64,000 nucleotides of DNA. Origin: Fomes fomentarius (lineage: Eukaryota; Basidiomycota; Agaricomycetes; Polyporales; Polyporaceae). The stretch spans positions 248,001 to 312,000 of the forward strand of contig JABYQN010000008.1 in the NCBI GenBank assembly GCA_022606135.1, read 5' to 3'. The position numbers were made by a program, and so were the translations under genes. Positions 36,813 through 49,085 of this stretch are shown here, piece by piece. Position 1 is the stretch's first letter. Every line of letters begins with the position of its first letter. The notes under the pieces are model-generated. The model was not told the origin of the DNA. It searched no databases and saw only the letters and a program-made list of their open reading frames with translations.

Positions 36813-39800
36813 ATGCCCCCGTTCCCCAATCGCGTATCTTTCGCTGCTTGGTTCAATTCTTCCAGGCACTATGCCTTCAAGCACCTCAACTTCTACCGGA
36901 CCCATCTCCTGTTCTTGTGAGTACCCGTTGTCTATTCATTTGGTGGAAGGAGAAAGGCGGGGAACGGTTGTATGGGACGTTGTGGCGTCTGGTGGTATAG
37001 CGAGAGTCAACGGGGTTTGCTGTGGTGACTTTGGAGCCCGCCCCATGGCTAACGAAGGAGGAAACATCACGAGGAAATCCTGCCTGCGAAGGTCTATCGA
37101 TGGAGAACCTGTGAACTCGTCCGTCAAATTATCACGCTCTTGTTCCATCGATTCCTCTCCCGATCCGAAAGGGAGTAGGCTTGTCCGCCGCCCTTCGGGT
37201 TCTTACCTCGCACATTGAGATGTGTTGGTCCACAATGGGCCATCCCAATTCAGCGCCCGCTCGGTTTTTTTTCATGAACCGAGAATCCTCCGGGACTCCC
37301 ATCCACGAATTTGACAGGAGGATTCCAGTCCTCATGCCGCCGCGTCCTTGAACACCGTCACGTGGCCAGGGAGAGGCAGAGCGTCTCGGGCCGCCGAGTC
37401 TGATCTTCTTCTGCATAACGCGTTCTACTCAGCAAGTACGCTCTTCTGGCCGTTACAGTGGGCTGAGAGGACGCATCTGAGGAAATCCGATGAACGACGG
37501 ATGGTTACAGGTGTCCTTGCGCGTTCGTCCCTGAGAGCGCCACTGCAGCTCTTCACGACCAGTGCCGCGCTTGACACATCTACTGCCACGGAACAGGCAC
37601 GGACAGTAACAAAGGAAATAAGCCATCAGGTTTGTTGGTCCATGCAACCACAGGCTTGCTCACAGGGTATGTGGCCGGGAGTTTGACTGAACTCCCTAGT
37701 GATTGAGTGCAAGTACCGTCGTCGTATACAGCAGCGCAGGTTGATTGTACCTCCGTTGTTCTCCTACCTAGCTCTGCTCCATCTGTTCTGAGCTCCTACG
37801 GATTGCGCCCTGTAACGAGACTGTCACTTCTCGTCAGTTCCGCTTCGCGTCCCCGCCCTCCACTGATCTATCAGAGATGTAATGAACCAACGCTGACAAA
37901 GTGTCACAGCACCTTCACGCCCCTGATATTCTCCGGTATACTATACGCCGCCAATGGCGAGCATCATGTGGCCTACATTGACTGTCTGTTTTGCTCCGTT
38001 AGCGCTATGACGGTGTGCGGTCTAACGACCGTAGATCTGAGCGGCATGACAACACTCCAGCAAGTCCTGCTCCTTATCCAGCTATGTCTCGGGAGCCCCG
38101 TAAGTCATTGAAATGTCTGCTGGCGGTGCATACTGACAACGAAGCAGGTGGTGGTTTCGTGGACCATCGTCTACATCAGAAGGTACGCTGAATTGGTCAC
38201 ATGGCAGGGAAGCGCCAGTGCTTACACGTCCGCAGGAGCTTCTTCGCGCGCAAGTTCCAACGGATCGTCGAGGCGGAACTCGCGCGGCGGGCTTCGGAGA
38301 AGGCTCAGGCTTCAATAGACGTGAAGATAGAACCTCAGTGGAAGAGGATGTGGAAGTTGCTGCGGGCCCCGTGGAAGTCCAACCTGCCGTCCTTAGCTAA
38401 TGTCGCTGCGGAGGAAGACGCGCCAGTGAAACATCGTGGTCGTGTCCAGCTTCGCCCAGATATGATTCGACGAGTCGAGGGCGTCCCGCAACTGGTCGAT
38501 CCAAGTGGATGGATCAGTGAAGCGCTACCGATGCAGAACGAAAAGTCTCGGGATGGTGAAAGAGAGGCGCACCCTGAGTTCACTGAGGTCGAGCAACAGC
38601 ATGGAGGGATGGCCCCAGAGCGGGACGGGTGGGTCTTAAGTCCAGGTCTTACGCCGATATTAAAGCTGAGAAGCGAACTTTCGAAAGCCGCGAACCGCAA
38701 CCTCCTGAGACGTCGCCACGTTCTACGACGTCCCCAGTGATCAGTCAGTGATCCCCTTTAATGATCGCCCGCCCACTTATGGATCGACTGTTATCATTGT
38801 CAGATGCGACCCCCATCTTGCGTACACACACTATCAATAGACCTCAGGGAAGAGGGCCGCAGCTTGCGCGCACCCAGACGGTTGAGTTCGCAGCGACCCC
38901 TCAACCAATAGCTGCAGAGAGGCGGTTTAGCCCCATCCCTCAATTACCGGGTGAAGACGAGCCTGAGGCGTATGCCACCTCGCACCATCGCCGTCAGTGG
39001 TTTACCAATTGCCCAAACCTACGCGTAGGTAAAAGACTTACTCGATTTGATGCAGGATCCATGTCACGTCCGACCATGTCTAGACGCACGATGTCCCGTC
39101 CAACCATGTCTCGCCCAACCATGTCGCGTCCTACCATGTCACGTCCAAGCGTGTCGCGCCACAACGCGCCCCGGGGCGCGTCCGTTCCGCGCACGGGCAC
39201 AATCACGACAGCTGCCTCGCAACCCTTCAACCCGCAAACGAGGACAATGCACCGGGGCTTCGGTGGCTTTCCGATGCCTCACGAGCTTCTCTCCAGGCTA
39301 TTTGGGCGTGCATTTCCTCAGCTGGAACGTAAGCTCACACGTACGATCACCATCCCACACACGCACACCATCGCCTCGGGACGTGGGACCGTTCCGCCCG
39401 GCTCCCGGCCAGTACCATATATCTCCTTTGAAGCAGTAGTGGGACGTAATTCTGCTTTCCAGGAGCTGACGCTCGAACAGCTGGAAGAGTTGGGCGGTGT
39501 GGAGTACCGTGCGCTGACAGCGCTGCTCTGGATCGTCGGTTCTGTGAGCCTTATGACCGTTCTGTCACCTCCGATTAGGCGCTGACGACTCTTATAGTAT
39601 CACATCGGGTTGCAAGTTATAGCTTTCACCATCATCGCGCCGTACATGTCTTTGCCCCGATGGGCTTCAGACTTTCTTCCCCCCGCACTACATCGGCCTA
39701 TCTCTTCCGTCTGGTACGGTTATAGGGCGCAAATCGCATACGTTCCAGTTCGTTCTTGCCTGACGCACATTTCCTCTAGGTTTTCCGTTTTCCAGGTCGC

Positions 39801-41677
39801 ATCATCATACACGAATACCGGAATGTCCCTTGTGGACCAATCCGTGGTCCCCTTCCAACAAGCATATCCTCTGATAATAGTAACGGTAATATTGGTGTTG
39901 GCTGGCAATACTGGATTTGTACGTCATTTTCATTCATCATTCTCTGCCCTGTGCTCATTTTTTTGCCCCCCAGCCCATCTTGTGAGTAGCATCTTGAACC
40001 GACCGATCCATGTATAGTGACCACCTCTCAACTCGTGCGCGTGTGTTGCACAGTCTACGCTTCATGATGTGAGTGAGTCACGATTCATCGAGGAGATTAC
40101 ATCCTAAAAGCTTCGCCCTCATTTCAGTTGGGTCATGGCTAAGCTTATCCCGGAACCGTCCCGTTTGAACGAGACCTTGCATTTCCTGCTTGACCATCCT
40201 CGTCGTTGCTTTATATACCTTTTCCCCTCGCATCAAACATGGCTCTTGTTCATTATCCTGTTCGCGCTGAAGTGAGTGTCGCACCATCCATAGATTGTAG
40301 GCTTTGTGCCGTGCTGACGCTCCTTGTGGCAGCCTCACGGATTGGTTCTTCTTCGTGGTCCTCGACCTGGGAAATCCCGCGATCAGAGACATATCCATCG
40401 GCACGCGGTGCATCATTGGTCTACTACAAGCAACCGCAGTTCGCTCCGCAGGTTTCGCCACTGTCACTTTATCCGCCCTTGCCCCCGCTGTCAAGTGAGT
40501 GGCGTCGTTCTGTGTTGTAGTCCCCCACGGGAACTCATACCCGCATCTCAGAGTCCTGTTTGTCTTGATGATGTACGTCAGCATCTGTAAGTACGCTTCC
40601 CTGTTCATTATCCGTTTGATTTGCTGACACTGACAACCCCTCAGACCCGATTGCAATGAGGTATGCTTTACTACACACACACAGCTTCACCCTGAGGTCT
40701 CATGGCATCCCAGTGTACGGTCTACCAATGTATACGAGGATCAATCACTGGGTATATTCAGGGATGATGATGAGGATACGTCGGAGGAAGTCAGCCTGGC
40801 TGGGAGTCGAGCGTGGGGAAGGTACCTTGCCAAGCATGCACGTCAACAACTCTCTTTCGGTATGTATCCCGCTTCGAATGGCGCGAGACTGTCCCTTATG
40901 ATCCATCGCGTCTGCAGATATGTGGTGGCTTGGGCTTGCTCTATTCCTCGTCTGCATCATTGAGGTGCGTTGATTTAAACAACAGACTTGGTACGAAGAC
41001 TTCATCTTGTTCGCTTGACCACAGAAAGACGGCATCGACGAGACGTCAAGCAATAGTTGGTTCACGATCTTCACGATCAGTACGTATCGTACCTCTGATT
41101 GGTCCTTACACGTTGCTGACGCTCCGCGTCTAGTTTTCGAACTTGTTTCTGCATACGGTACCGTCGGGTTGAGTCTGGGCGTCCCAAATGTAGGTTTCTT
41201 ACGGGATATCACCTGAGCGCACACTCACACTATATACAGGCGAATTATTCGTTCTCGGGAGGCCTCCGTCCTCTGTCGAAACTGATTATCTGCGCTGTCA
41301 TGTTGCGGGGTCGTCACCGCGCTCTCCCCGTCGCGATCGACCGTGCAGTCATGCTACCTTACGAGTTCAAAGAGCAAGACGGCGCCGGGATACCGCGCGA
41401 CGATGCCCTCAATGATAACGGAGTCTCGCACACAAGTACAACTTCGGACAGCGCGTCGGAGCACAGCCACCAAAGCTCATTCTCAAGCAGGGACAGTTCA
41501 GCTCCGACGACAATCGAGACCGCCGAGGAGAAGTCTGACTCTGCCTCGCGCCGACGGGGACGAGATATTACTCCGAGGAACACTATTGTCCATGCGGAGA
41601 CGCTGCGACGGATGGAAGAGACAACTAATGACATCGTTGACGACCAGCTACGAGACCATAGAGGTATTCTATTATAG
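36813..41677 (+). CDS. TRK1: Trk-type potassium transporter
   Basis: Exon 1 (36813-36916) encodes MPPFPNRVSFAAWFNSSRHY and ends HLNFYRTHLLF. After a 993-nt intron, exon 2 resumes FTFTPLIFSGILYAANGE and the first selectivity-filter motif SAMTVCGLTTVDLS. Further exons give VVVSWTIVYIRR, a long cytosolic loop (about 38230-39470) with a pentapeptide repeat, then SSYTNTGMSLVDQSVVPF (second pore), LRFMIWVMAKLIPEPSRL, TAVRSAGFATVTLSALAP (third pore), FELVSAYGTVGLSLGVPN (fourth pore) and a hydrophilic tail ending at 41677. Fungal Trk proteins take up K+ at the plasma membrane. All four pore motifs are visible. The reading frame through the loop near 38700-38800 is not continuous, and I could not resolve it as an intron. 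A small frameshift there is possible. Confidence 0.88.
36917..37909 (+). other. Unusually long first intron of TRK1
   Basis: 993 nt with gtgagt at the donor and gtgtcacag at the acceptor. Splicing gives LLF|FTFTPLIF, the expected Trk helix. It contains no recognisable transposon ends or conserved protein. Confidence 0.6.
39061..39165 (+). repeat. 15-bp coding tandem repeat in TRK1 loop
   Basis: Seven units of 15 bp encode MSRPT, MSRRT, MSRPT three times, MSRPS and VSRHN. Third positions vary between units, so the peptide is more conserved than the DNA. It lies in the predicted cytosolic loop between the first two pore repeats. The repeated Ser/Arg/Thr pattern could be phosphorylated. Confidence 0.9.
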
Positions 41678-42460
41678 ACGGAGAACGTACGTTCTTCCTA
41701 CGCTATTTGCTTAGAACGGACTTGAGAGTTACTGCTAGTGTTTGACTGTGTCCTTGCTTATGTTGTTGGCGTTCTCGCTCAGATATCCCTACTGTATCAT
41801 TCGTCTCTAGTCTTGTCTTTGCAGTCGTTGTGTCGTTTGCAATGCATGTCGCTGCCTGTGTTCCCATCCGCCTACCTTCACTACCTCAATGCCGCGCTTT
41901 GCACCCGCTTGCACATCTCGACTCTAGATAGGAAGGCTGTTCATCTACATAGGAGTGTGATGCTTCTGCAAACTGCACCCATACGGGTCATGCGGAGATG
42001 AAGTGCCAAATCACGAGTAATGAACCGTAACATTAATATTCGCGGCTCGCGGGCTTCGTAGACATACACGATTGATCCAACCCATTGCAGTTTTCGGCTT
42101 CTTCACCACCCACCTCGTTTGTCCTTCCACAACCGTCAACAACGACTCGGTCCTTCACTCTGCCTTTGGGATAGTCCGACATAGGGGGAGTCGCCGCCGC
42201 CAAGAAGCTCTCAGCAAGAGTTCACGGCGATCCAAAGATGTTTCAAGCCTGTATCAGGCCAAGTCCGCCGCTGTCCGCCGCAAGAGACTAGTAGGTCATG
42301 TAGGAGCGAAACAGGAACATGTGAAGTCGGTGTCCGCTGGCGCCGCGGTCATTTGATCGCTACTCACCATGTCCGGCTATGACGGTCACCGGCGCCCAGC
42401 GAAACAGGACTCCAAGTCCGCGTCCCCGCAAGCCGCATCCACTGTTTCATCGTCCTCGCT
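41678..42460. other. Intergenic, no gene seen
   Basis: Between TRK1 and the APH-type kinase. Open frames up to about 95 codons (42072-42356) have no recognisable features. Confidence 0.45.
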
Positions 42461-43985
42461 ATGTCCTCCTCGAACAACAGTAGCAAGAAGATTGGCGGCG
42501 AGTACGGTGAGGTGCGGGCGAACATCGACGCGGACAAGCTTAATGCATACCTCGCTGCCCACGTCGCCGCCGTCACCACCCCTGTCAGCATCAAGCAGTT
42601 CAAGGTGCGTCGCCCCCTTTCCTATGTCGCGTCGAGCCTCACGCGTCGTGTAGTTTGGACAGGTTCGTATTTTGGCCGAGGTGCGACGGAGCGCGTAGAT
42701 GCTGAACCGGAGTTGGTTGTAGTCTAACCCCACATACTTCCTCACGGATGCAACGTAAGTATCCACTCGTTACTCCTCGCGCTGCTGCCTCCCATTTGAG
42801 CTTGTTCGCTAGCTCGAAGCGCTTTGTGCTGCGCAAGAAGCCTGCGGGCCAGCTCCTATCCAAGACTGCTCACCAAGTCGAGCGGGAATACACCATGCTA
42901 CGCGCCCTCCACACACACAACGTCAAGCCGTCCACGAGAGCGGAGGCAAAGGTTCCTATTCCGGAACCTATCGTGCTCTGCGAGGACGTAAACGTCATCG
43001 GGACGCCCTTCTACATCATGGAGTTCCTCGATGGTCGGATATTCACTGACCCACGCATGCCAGAGGTGTCGCCTGAGACCCGGCGAGAGTGGTATGCATC
43101 TCACACTACCATTACTCGACACTACGATACTGAGGTAAACCTCCCTGTGTCCACTCAGTTGGTTGTCAGCGGTCCGCGTCTTGGCGACGCTGGCGCTCCT
43201 CTCACCAGCGGAGCTCGGTTTGTCCAAGTTCGCCTCAAACAGCCCTTATTTCCCGCGGCAGATCAAGTCTTTGACCGCGGTCTCGCAAGCGCAAGCGCAG
43301 GCCATCGATGTAGAGACCGGGAAACCCACTGGGGAGATCCCGCGCTTCAGCGAGATGATCGCATGGTACAGGGCGAACCTGCCTGACGAGCGGAAGACGG
43401 GGCTGCGAATCGTCCATGGGGACTACAAGCTCGACAACCTCGTCTTCCACCCGACGGAAAACCGCGTCATTGGTATCCTTGACTGGGAGCTGTGCACGCT
43501 TGGCAGTCCGGTGCGCGACCATGCATATACACGGTGGTACGAAACTCATGCGTTGTGCCCCTACAGCTTGCGGACCTTGCAAACTTCACGCAGCCGTGGG
43601 CGATATCCCCCAACAGCTTCCCTCCGAACGGGAATCTCTCCGCGGCCTTCAAGGACAACGACGTAGAGGCGCCAATTGCGCTCCAAGAGCTCGAGCGCGA
43701 GTACTGTCGTGTCGCCAAGCAGCCATATCCCATCCCAGAGATGGTCTTTGCGCGGAGTTGGATGCTCTTCCGGGCAAGTCGTCTGTTTCTACTTTTTTCT
43801 TGTCGCTCGCTTATATCGCCACACAGAGCGCCGTCATCATGCAAGGCATCGCCGCCCGCTATGCACGGCGGCAGGCCAGCTCTGAGAGGGCGCACACGTA
43901 CGTCGTTGGGTTCCCGTACATGGGACACCTTGCGTACAAAACTCTGGTCGAAGCCGGGGTGACCGGGGCTAAGTCGAAGTTGTGA
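42461..43985 (+). CDS. APH-type phosphotransferase (ACAD11 N-domain-like)
   Basis: Exons: 42461-42604, a 9-nt exon 42654-42662 (FGQ), 42723-42754 ([10 protein letters not shown]), 42813 onward ([15 protein letters not shown]), then [20 protein letters not shown], and more to 43985. Splicing yields one continuous protein of about 370 residues. Motifs: [11 protein letters not shown] (ATP lysine region), [32 protein letters not shown], and the catalytic [13 protein letters not shown] followed by [15 protein letters not shown]. This is the aminoglycoside-phosphotransferase fold found alone in fungi and fused N-terminally in ACAD10/11, where it is thought to phosphorylate 4-hydroxyacyl-CoAs. The last intron (43774-43826) uses a GC donor. 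The function is inferred from family. No break is seen. Confidence 0.85.
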
Positions 43986-45905
43986 TTGTACGGAAGCCCG
44001 TCCTTCATCTATTCACTATATGCTCAGTGGCGAATCTGTATCGGATGCATATGCTTGGTTATTGAGTGGCGCTGACGCGTCGACATACAAGGGAGAGATT
44101 CTCAAACGCCTAGTATCTGACCCGTGCGACTTTGCATCTACAGTGATTGTCAGACTCAATTCGGTCCATGCATAGGCCCAGGGTGGGTCGAGTTATCTTC
44201 ATTTTTGGGTTTCACGACGATGTCACCATGATCGCGCTCTATCTCCTGGAGAAACTGAAGCGGCACCCACACATACACAGCAACAACAGCTTCTGGGCAG
44301 AGCGAGCACTAATGGACCACACAACCTGAGCGTTGATGAGGGGAACTTCAAGGACGTCGTGGAACAATTCAAGACTAATGTCGAGCAAGGTGGCCTCTCC
44401 TTCCCTCTTACGGCCGGTTGCGCAGGCAATTCTCTCCGTTCACGATGTACATTCTATTGTGGATAGACAACTTCCGGTTTTCTATATCGTTCCCTTGTCG
44501 CCTTACTGACTCAGTGAATACATAGTGTGCATCGTGAAAAAATGACAGTCCAAGCTGCAGTCCCAAATAGCAGTCATGAGGCAGGTATCCGAGTGCATCT
44601 TCGCTCAGCCTCGTCCCACCCGCCGCGGTGAGTATGAGTTTCATAGGAGACCCGCGACAGCCACTGCGAGTACCACAGCACCCGACGAGAGCGCCGCAGA
44701 GCGTGATGCTCCGGATATTGTGTCTGCAGCGACAGTGCCGTTTCCCTGCCAGCAAGGAGTCAGCTCCATTGTATCTCTGTCTGGCACTAACAGCGGTATG
44801 TGAACTCACCAGGAGACATCCGCCTGGCCCTGAGCATGCTGCGTTGCGGTTCTCCGCCAGAACATTGGCAAGTTGTGAGTCGATCGGAGTCGGAGAGGCA
44901 GTCGCTGAGTAAGAGAATGGATCATCAACCATCGAGTCGTAGCTCGCTTAGGGTGACAATATACCCACCGAGAGAGAACATAGCGATGAAAACGAGCGTG
45001 AAGGTCTGGACGGCGCGAGCGTACATGATCGTTGGAATGGCTGTGGTATCAAGAATGTGTGGTATAGTGATGGTGTGCAGTAAGCTCCGAAACGGATGCT
45101 GGGGATGTTGGTAGGGACTTGCGGAGGAAGGGCCCTGAGGAGTGTCGTAGAGGGTGTCGGTCAACGAACGAGGAGCTCAGCTCTCAAATCATCGCCCTTA
45201 TAAGTCTTCAGAGACACCTTCCTGGCCATGATCGACCGATACCTTGTTTTTAAGCGATGTGAACGGACTAAAACATCTTGACGAACCTTGAAGGGAACTG
45301 CCTAATTGGGATGAAAGCGGTAACAGGCGCCCGCAAAGAAAAAGGTTGCTCGGACTCGGAGTCTCATGTTCAAGTACTTGTCAGTTGCCGTTACATCGCA
45401 CGCGCGCGCTCCGTTAGAAGTGCTTGGAAGTACAACGACTGGGAGAAGTGAGCAGACTTTGGTTGTCCCAGTGCGTCAGTAAGTGTATCGTCCAGCCCGG
45501 ACGCGCCGTTTGGCCACAGGCGCCTAAGTTTGTGTGATCTTCTGACTCGCGAACAGAGACTTGGTATATAACCCGCCATATCTCTGAGGTCCGGAAATCG
45601 ACCACATGGTTGCCATATAGGCTATGACTTTACTACCAAAGTGAATTGTGCGCTGCAGGGAGACCAAGGCGGACCCGTTCGATGACAACTACTAGACAGA
45701 TCGGGCGGATTCGTCCCCAGTACTTCATCTTGGCGTATGATATATGTTGCTGCATTCTTGACCTCTCAGCATGACAGCTTACCAATCTTTGCATGTCCGA
45801 CGCACTTCTAACCGTCTAACGGAGAATTGTCCGCGCCATTGAAGATTAGGTAGGAGTGTGACTACAAATGCATGGCACCTACGTGTCGCTAGAGCTTTGA
45901 TGCAC
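43986..45905. other. No firm gene; possible hypothetical fragment
   Basis: Two overlapping minus-strand frames (44925-45164 and 44408-44932) could form a small protein with one membrane helix (ARAVQTFTLVFIAMFSLGGY) followed by a Ser/Pro-rich part. The frames meet without a clear intron. I cannot name a family. Confidence 0.3.
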
Positions 45906-47550
45906 TTATGCATAACCGCTCTTCCCAGGTACAACGCCATATGCAGGGCCTCCCTTCCCGAACATCGCTCTGATGTCTGTGACAAGCTCTTCCGGTTCTT
46001 CATGCGCAGCAAAGTGACCCCCATGTTCGTGCTCCGATTCATATACGACGTTTCCGAGGGTGAGTCGCCAGCTGTCCAACAAGTTTGAGTTTGATCAGTA
46101 TCTCTTGGTTCAAGTTCAACGACCACGTACGTTCGAGGCGCACGCATGATCTCTTTCGGGAAAAGGGAGAATCCCAGAGGCACTGACGTCCACTTCACGC
46201 TGTCCCTAGTCAGGCGGGTAAAGCGGTCGCTCATCTCGTAGTAGATCCGCAACGACGCTGCCGGGCCGGCGCGCGAGAACCAGTAGATGGACACCCATTC
46301 GAGCACTGTGCGACTCATCGTCAGCCTGAGGACACCGCTGTCATCACCTAGAACAATCAGGTTACCTTCGTCGTCCTCCCATGGATACGCATCCGTCCAC
46401 AGAACTAGTTTCTCATAGATCCACGCGAGGAGGGCTGCGGGAGAATCAGCAAGCGAGTATCCGAGCGTTTGGGGCTGCGTTGCTTGCTGGTGCGAATAGC
46501 CGCTGCCTTGCGAGACGAATGTCTTGGTCACTGCCAGGCCTTCTTTCTCTTTCTCGGTGTACGGAGTGAGGAGATGAGTGAGGTAGAGCCATGGAGAAAA
46601 GGAGAATGAAGGTGGGCGGACACTAGGGGGTAGTATTTGACTCATCAGCAAGAGTGAGACCTCAATAATGTTAGTACATACTCGGTGTAATTCGTCAGCC
46701 AGCCCTTGACATGCGCATGTCCATAGTGATTTACGAGTAGGCCGGCAATCTACAGGGCGATGAGAGTCGTTACAGCATGTCATACAGGCCTACAGACAAA
46801 GGACGTACGTAGTGACCCCAATCTCCACCCTGTACAACTGAAGGCATGCAACTCAGCGAGCGAGAAGGGTGTGTCATAACGTCAAAGACTCACTATACTC
46901 GCTGTATCCCAAGCTTACCATCAACTTGTTAGCGAACTGGGTGATTTGACTCTGTTACAGCTATCGTCTCCAAATCAGAGTGTCAAGCACATACTTCGGC
47001 GTACTGACGGTAGGCGAAGCCCCTTGCCTTTGGAGCCTCAGAGAAGCCGAATCCCGGCAAGCTCGGGGCGACGACGTGAAAGCTAGGCTGACCAGCGACG
47101 TCTGCGACTAGCAAAGGAAGTATCTTGCGTACTTCCAGGTAATGCCCTGGCCCTAATGGTTCAGATTCAATGCGCCGTACTGTCGCCATTGGACTTGTAG
47201 TTCCAAGGCAAAGGCCGATACTCACATCCATGCAGGAATAGCAGCGGCACAGCGTTCTCGCGCGGGCTCTTCTGGTGCACATAGTGTATGTTCAGGGTTC
47301 CGAACCCGTCAACGTCGATGTCGCGCGTGAACTGGGGAAATTTGTTGATCTCCGTCTCGGAATTGCGCCAGCCAAAGCCCTCCTTCCAGCGCGCGACGAG
47401 GCGTTGGACGTGTGCGCGTGGGATCCCATAATCCCATCCTGCGTCTTCGAGCTCGTCCGGGAAACACGTCAATTCAAGTTTAGCACGTAATTGGGAGAGG
47501 GATGTAGAGGAGACTTGGAGAATGAAGGGCTTTTCTGGGCCTGGGGACAT
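45906..47550 (-). CDS. Epoxide hydrolase (EHN, alpha/beta hydrolase)
   Basis: Minus-strand multi-exon gene. Exon 1 (start 47550) encodes the epoxide-hydrolase N-terminal domain with [20 protein letters not shown] and IHYVHQKSP, ending LLFLHG. After the intron come [15 protein letters not shown] and [15 protein letters not shown] (oxyanion region), then [15 protein letters not shown] with the catalytic Asp in [83 protein letters not shown], and the last exon [20 protein letters not shown], containing the catalytic His. The stop is at 45906. The family hydrolyses aromatic or fatty epoxides to diols, typically at the ER, in detoxification. About 400 residues. Catalytic residues are present and frames change only at introns, so probably functional. 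Confidence 0.88.
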
Positions 47551-48495
47551 CGCTCCTGGTAGCTCTCGAGATGTTGCAGGACGGGCGTGGTCGATATGAA
47601 CTTGCTTGTAAACGAGTACTGGGTAAGCCTGAGTGGTCTCGTACTAACACTGCGGTGGTCGGGTGCGAGTTAGAAAGGCGTGGTACGAGACCAATCCTGA
47701 GAACCTTCGGAGCCGCCGCGTGCATGTCTCGAGTCAGCACCGAGAATGCCGTCAGGTTTGGATCTCATGCATCATGAGACTGACATGAGTCAGCGACTAC
47801 AACATATGTTCGAACTTCTCAGAAGCTCCAACTCACGTAGCGTGATTAGCAGCCTGCTTCAGGAGCATCTGAAATTAACACAGGTACCTTCTAGTCCGAT
47901 GTTGACACGAACGATGTGAATCTTGTCAGTGCAGGCGACGACTGCACTGCCCGACTCGTCCCGACGCAATTGAAACACATCAGTAAGTTGAGTCATCTTT
48001 CAGAATGTAGCTCTTTTTCGTGCGGTGCGCTGCATGGCTACAAGCTAGATACACTGCTGATTGTATACTGAGCACCACAAACACTGTTTGGCAACGTAGA
48101 CTTGTACTCGGGAAAATCCAGAGCTCACGGATCACCGCTACCATGACGCCATGACGACCTCAGTGATACCACAGTAGGATGGACGTGGATGCATGCACTC
48201 ACAAATTCACAATGACGGATGTCGGCGAACCTTTCACTAAATCTTATGTGTACTAGAGAGTCACCAACCTGAGGTGAACCGTGAGAGGCTGAGGAGCAGA
48301 GAAGGCTCAGAAGGGACTGAATTCACCCGAATTTGATATGGCCAGTGCATTGTCGTAGATGATGAGGGCAAGCGCGACAAGACAGCTATAGCGTTACATA
48401 AGTACTGAAGTCTGAGATCTGAGATCTGAGAGCGTCCCATTACACAAGTACAACACTACCTGGGAGCTATCATGTCCAAAATAGTACGTAATGTG
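47551..48495. other. No supportable gene
   Basis: The epoxide hydrolase promoter lies at the left end and the tRNA at the right end. In between only short shadow frames are present, plus a local gagatct repeat at 48413-48432. Confidence 0.5.
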
Positions 48496-48569
48496 GGGTC
48501 GGTGGCGTAGTTGGTTATCGCATCTGTCTAACACACAGAAGGTCCTCAGTTCGAACCTGGGCCGACTCA
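48496..48569 (+). tRNA. tRNA-Val (anticodon AAC)
   Basis: A 74-nt cloverleaf can be drawn. Acceptor gggtcgg pairs with ccgactc (one G-U) with discriminator A. Anticodon stem tctgt/acaga flanks loop ctaacac, anticodon AAC, read as valine. T arm ctcag-ttcgaac-ctggg. Internal A box (tggcgtagttgg) and B box (ggttcgaacct-like, cagttcgaacc) are present. There is no intron. Confidence 0.95.
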
Positions 48570-48586
48570 TAACAGAACGGTGTTGC

Positions 48587-48591
48587 TTTTT
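48587..48591 (+). terminator. RNA polymerase III terminator
   Basis: A run of five T residues 17 nt after the tRNA-Val end is the standard Pol III stop signal. Confidence 0.75.
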
Positions 48592-49085
48592 CGATCGCCC
48601 AACCCAACACTGGCCCAACGTTCCCCGTGCCATCAACCAGGTGTGCCTGGTGACTGAATGTCGTGCATACATACATACGCATGGCTAGGATAAAAAGGGA
48701 ACGTTTCGTTACACTGATATGTACTAAACCGTGTGACACCTCCATCGACGACCTTGGCCCACGCTTGATCCAACAAGCCAATCCTTTTCCTACAGGGGAA
48801 ATGGCGCGTCTGGAGTAGAGATCCCCACAAGGTCTGGCCCAGGTTCGCCAAGAGCGTGGCTTGGTACGCTCTTGTGACAATAGTAAGTAAGTACGTACCG
48901 CGATTGCAAGCGCCAAGCCTCAATATAGGGTTAGGAGTTTCTGGTGCGGCCCGATCCCAAGCGAAAAATGAAAGTAGTCCGAAAAGCCGGCGAGTCTCGA
49001 CCTCTTGTCACTTGTGCGGTACTTGGTCTATGACCTTCACCTTGCCTCCTCCTCCTCCTCCGACGACGACGACGACTACCCACTC
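48592..49085. other. Intergenic; arrestin promoter
   Basis: No gene seen. The open frame reaching 49005 upstream of the chosen arrestin start gives a Ser/Asp run with no resemblance to the family. Confidence 0.5.

Noticed and set aside
39061..39165. CRISPR-like or minisatellite array
   Set aside because: The repeat unit is 15 bp without spacers and in frame with TRK1; it is a coding repeat.
42072..42356. 94-codon ORF upstream of the APH kinase
   Set aside because: No recognisable motif, and it ends before the supported start at 42461; probably leader or intergenic.
45779..46783. Continuous 334-codon ORF as a stand-alone gene
   Set aside because: It spans exons and in-frame introns of the epoxide hydrolase; the family motifs and the true stop at 45906 require splicing.
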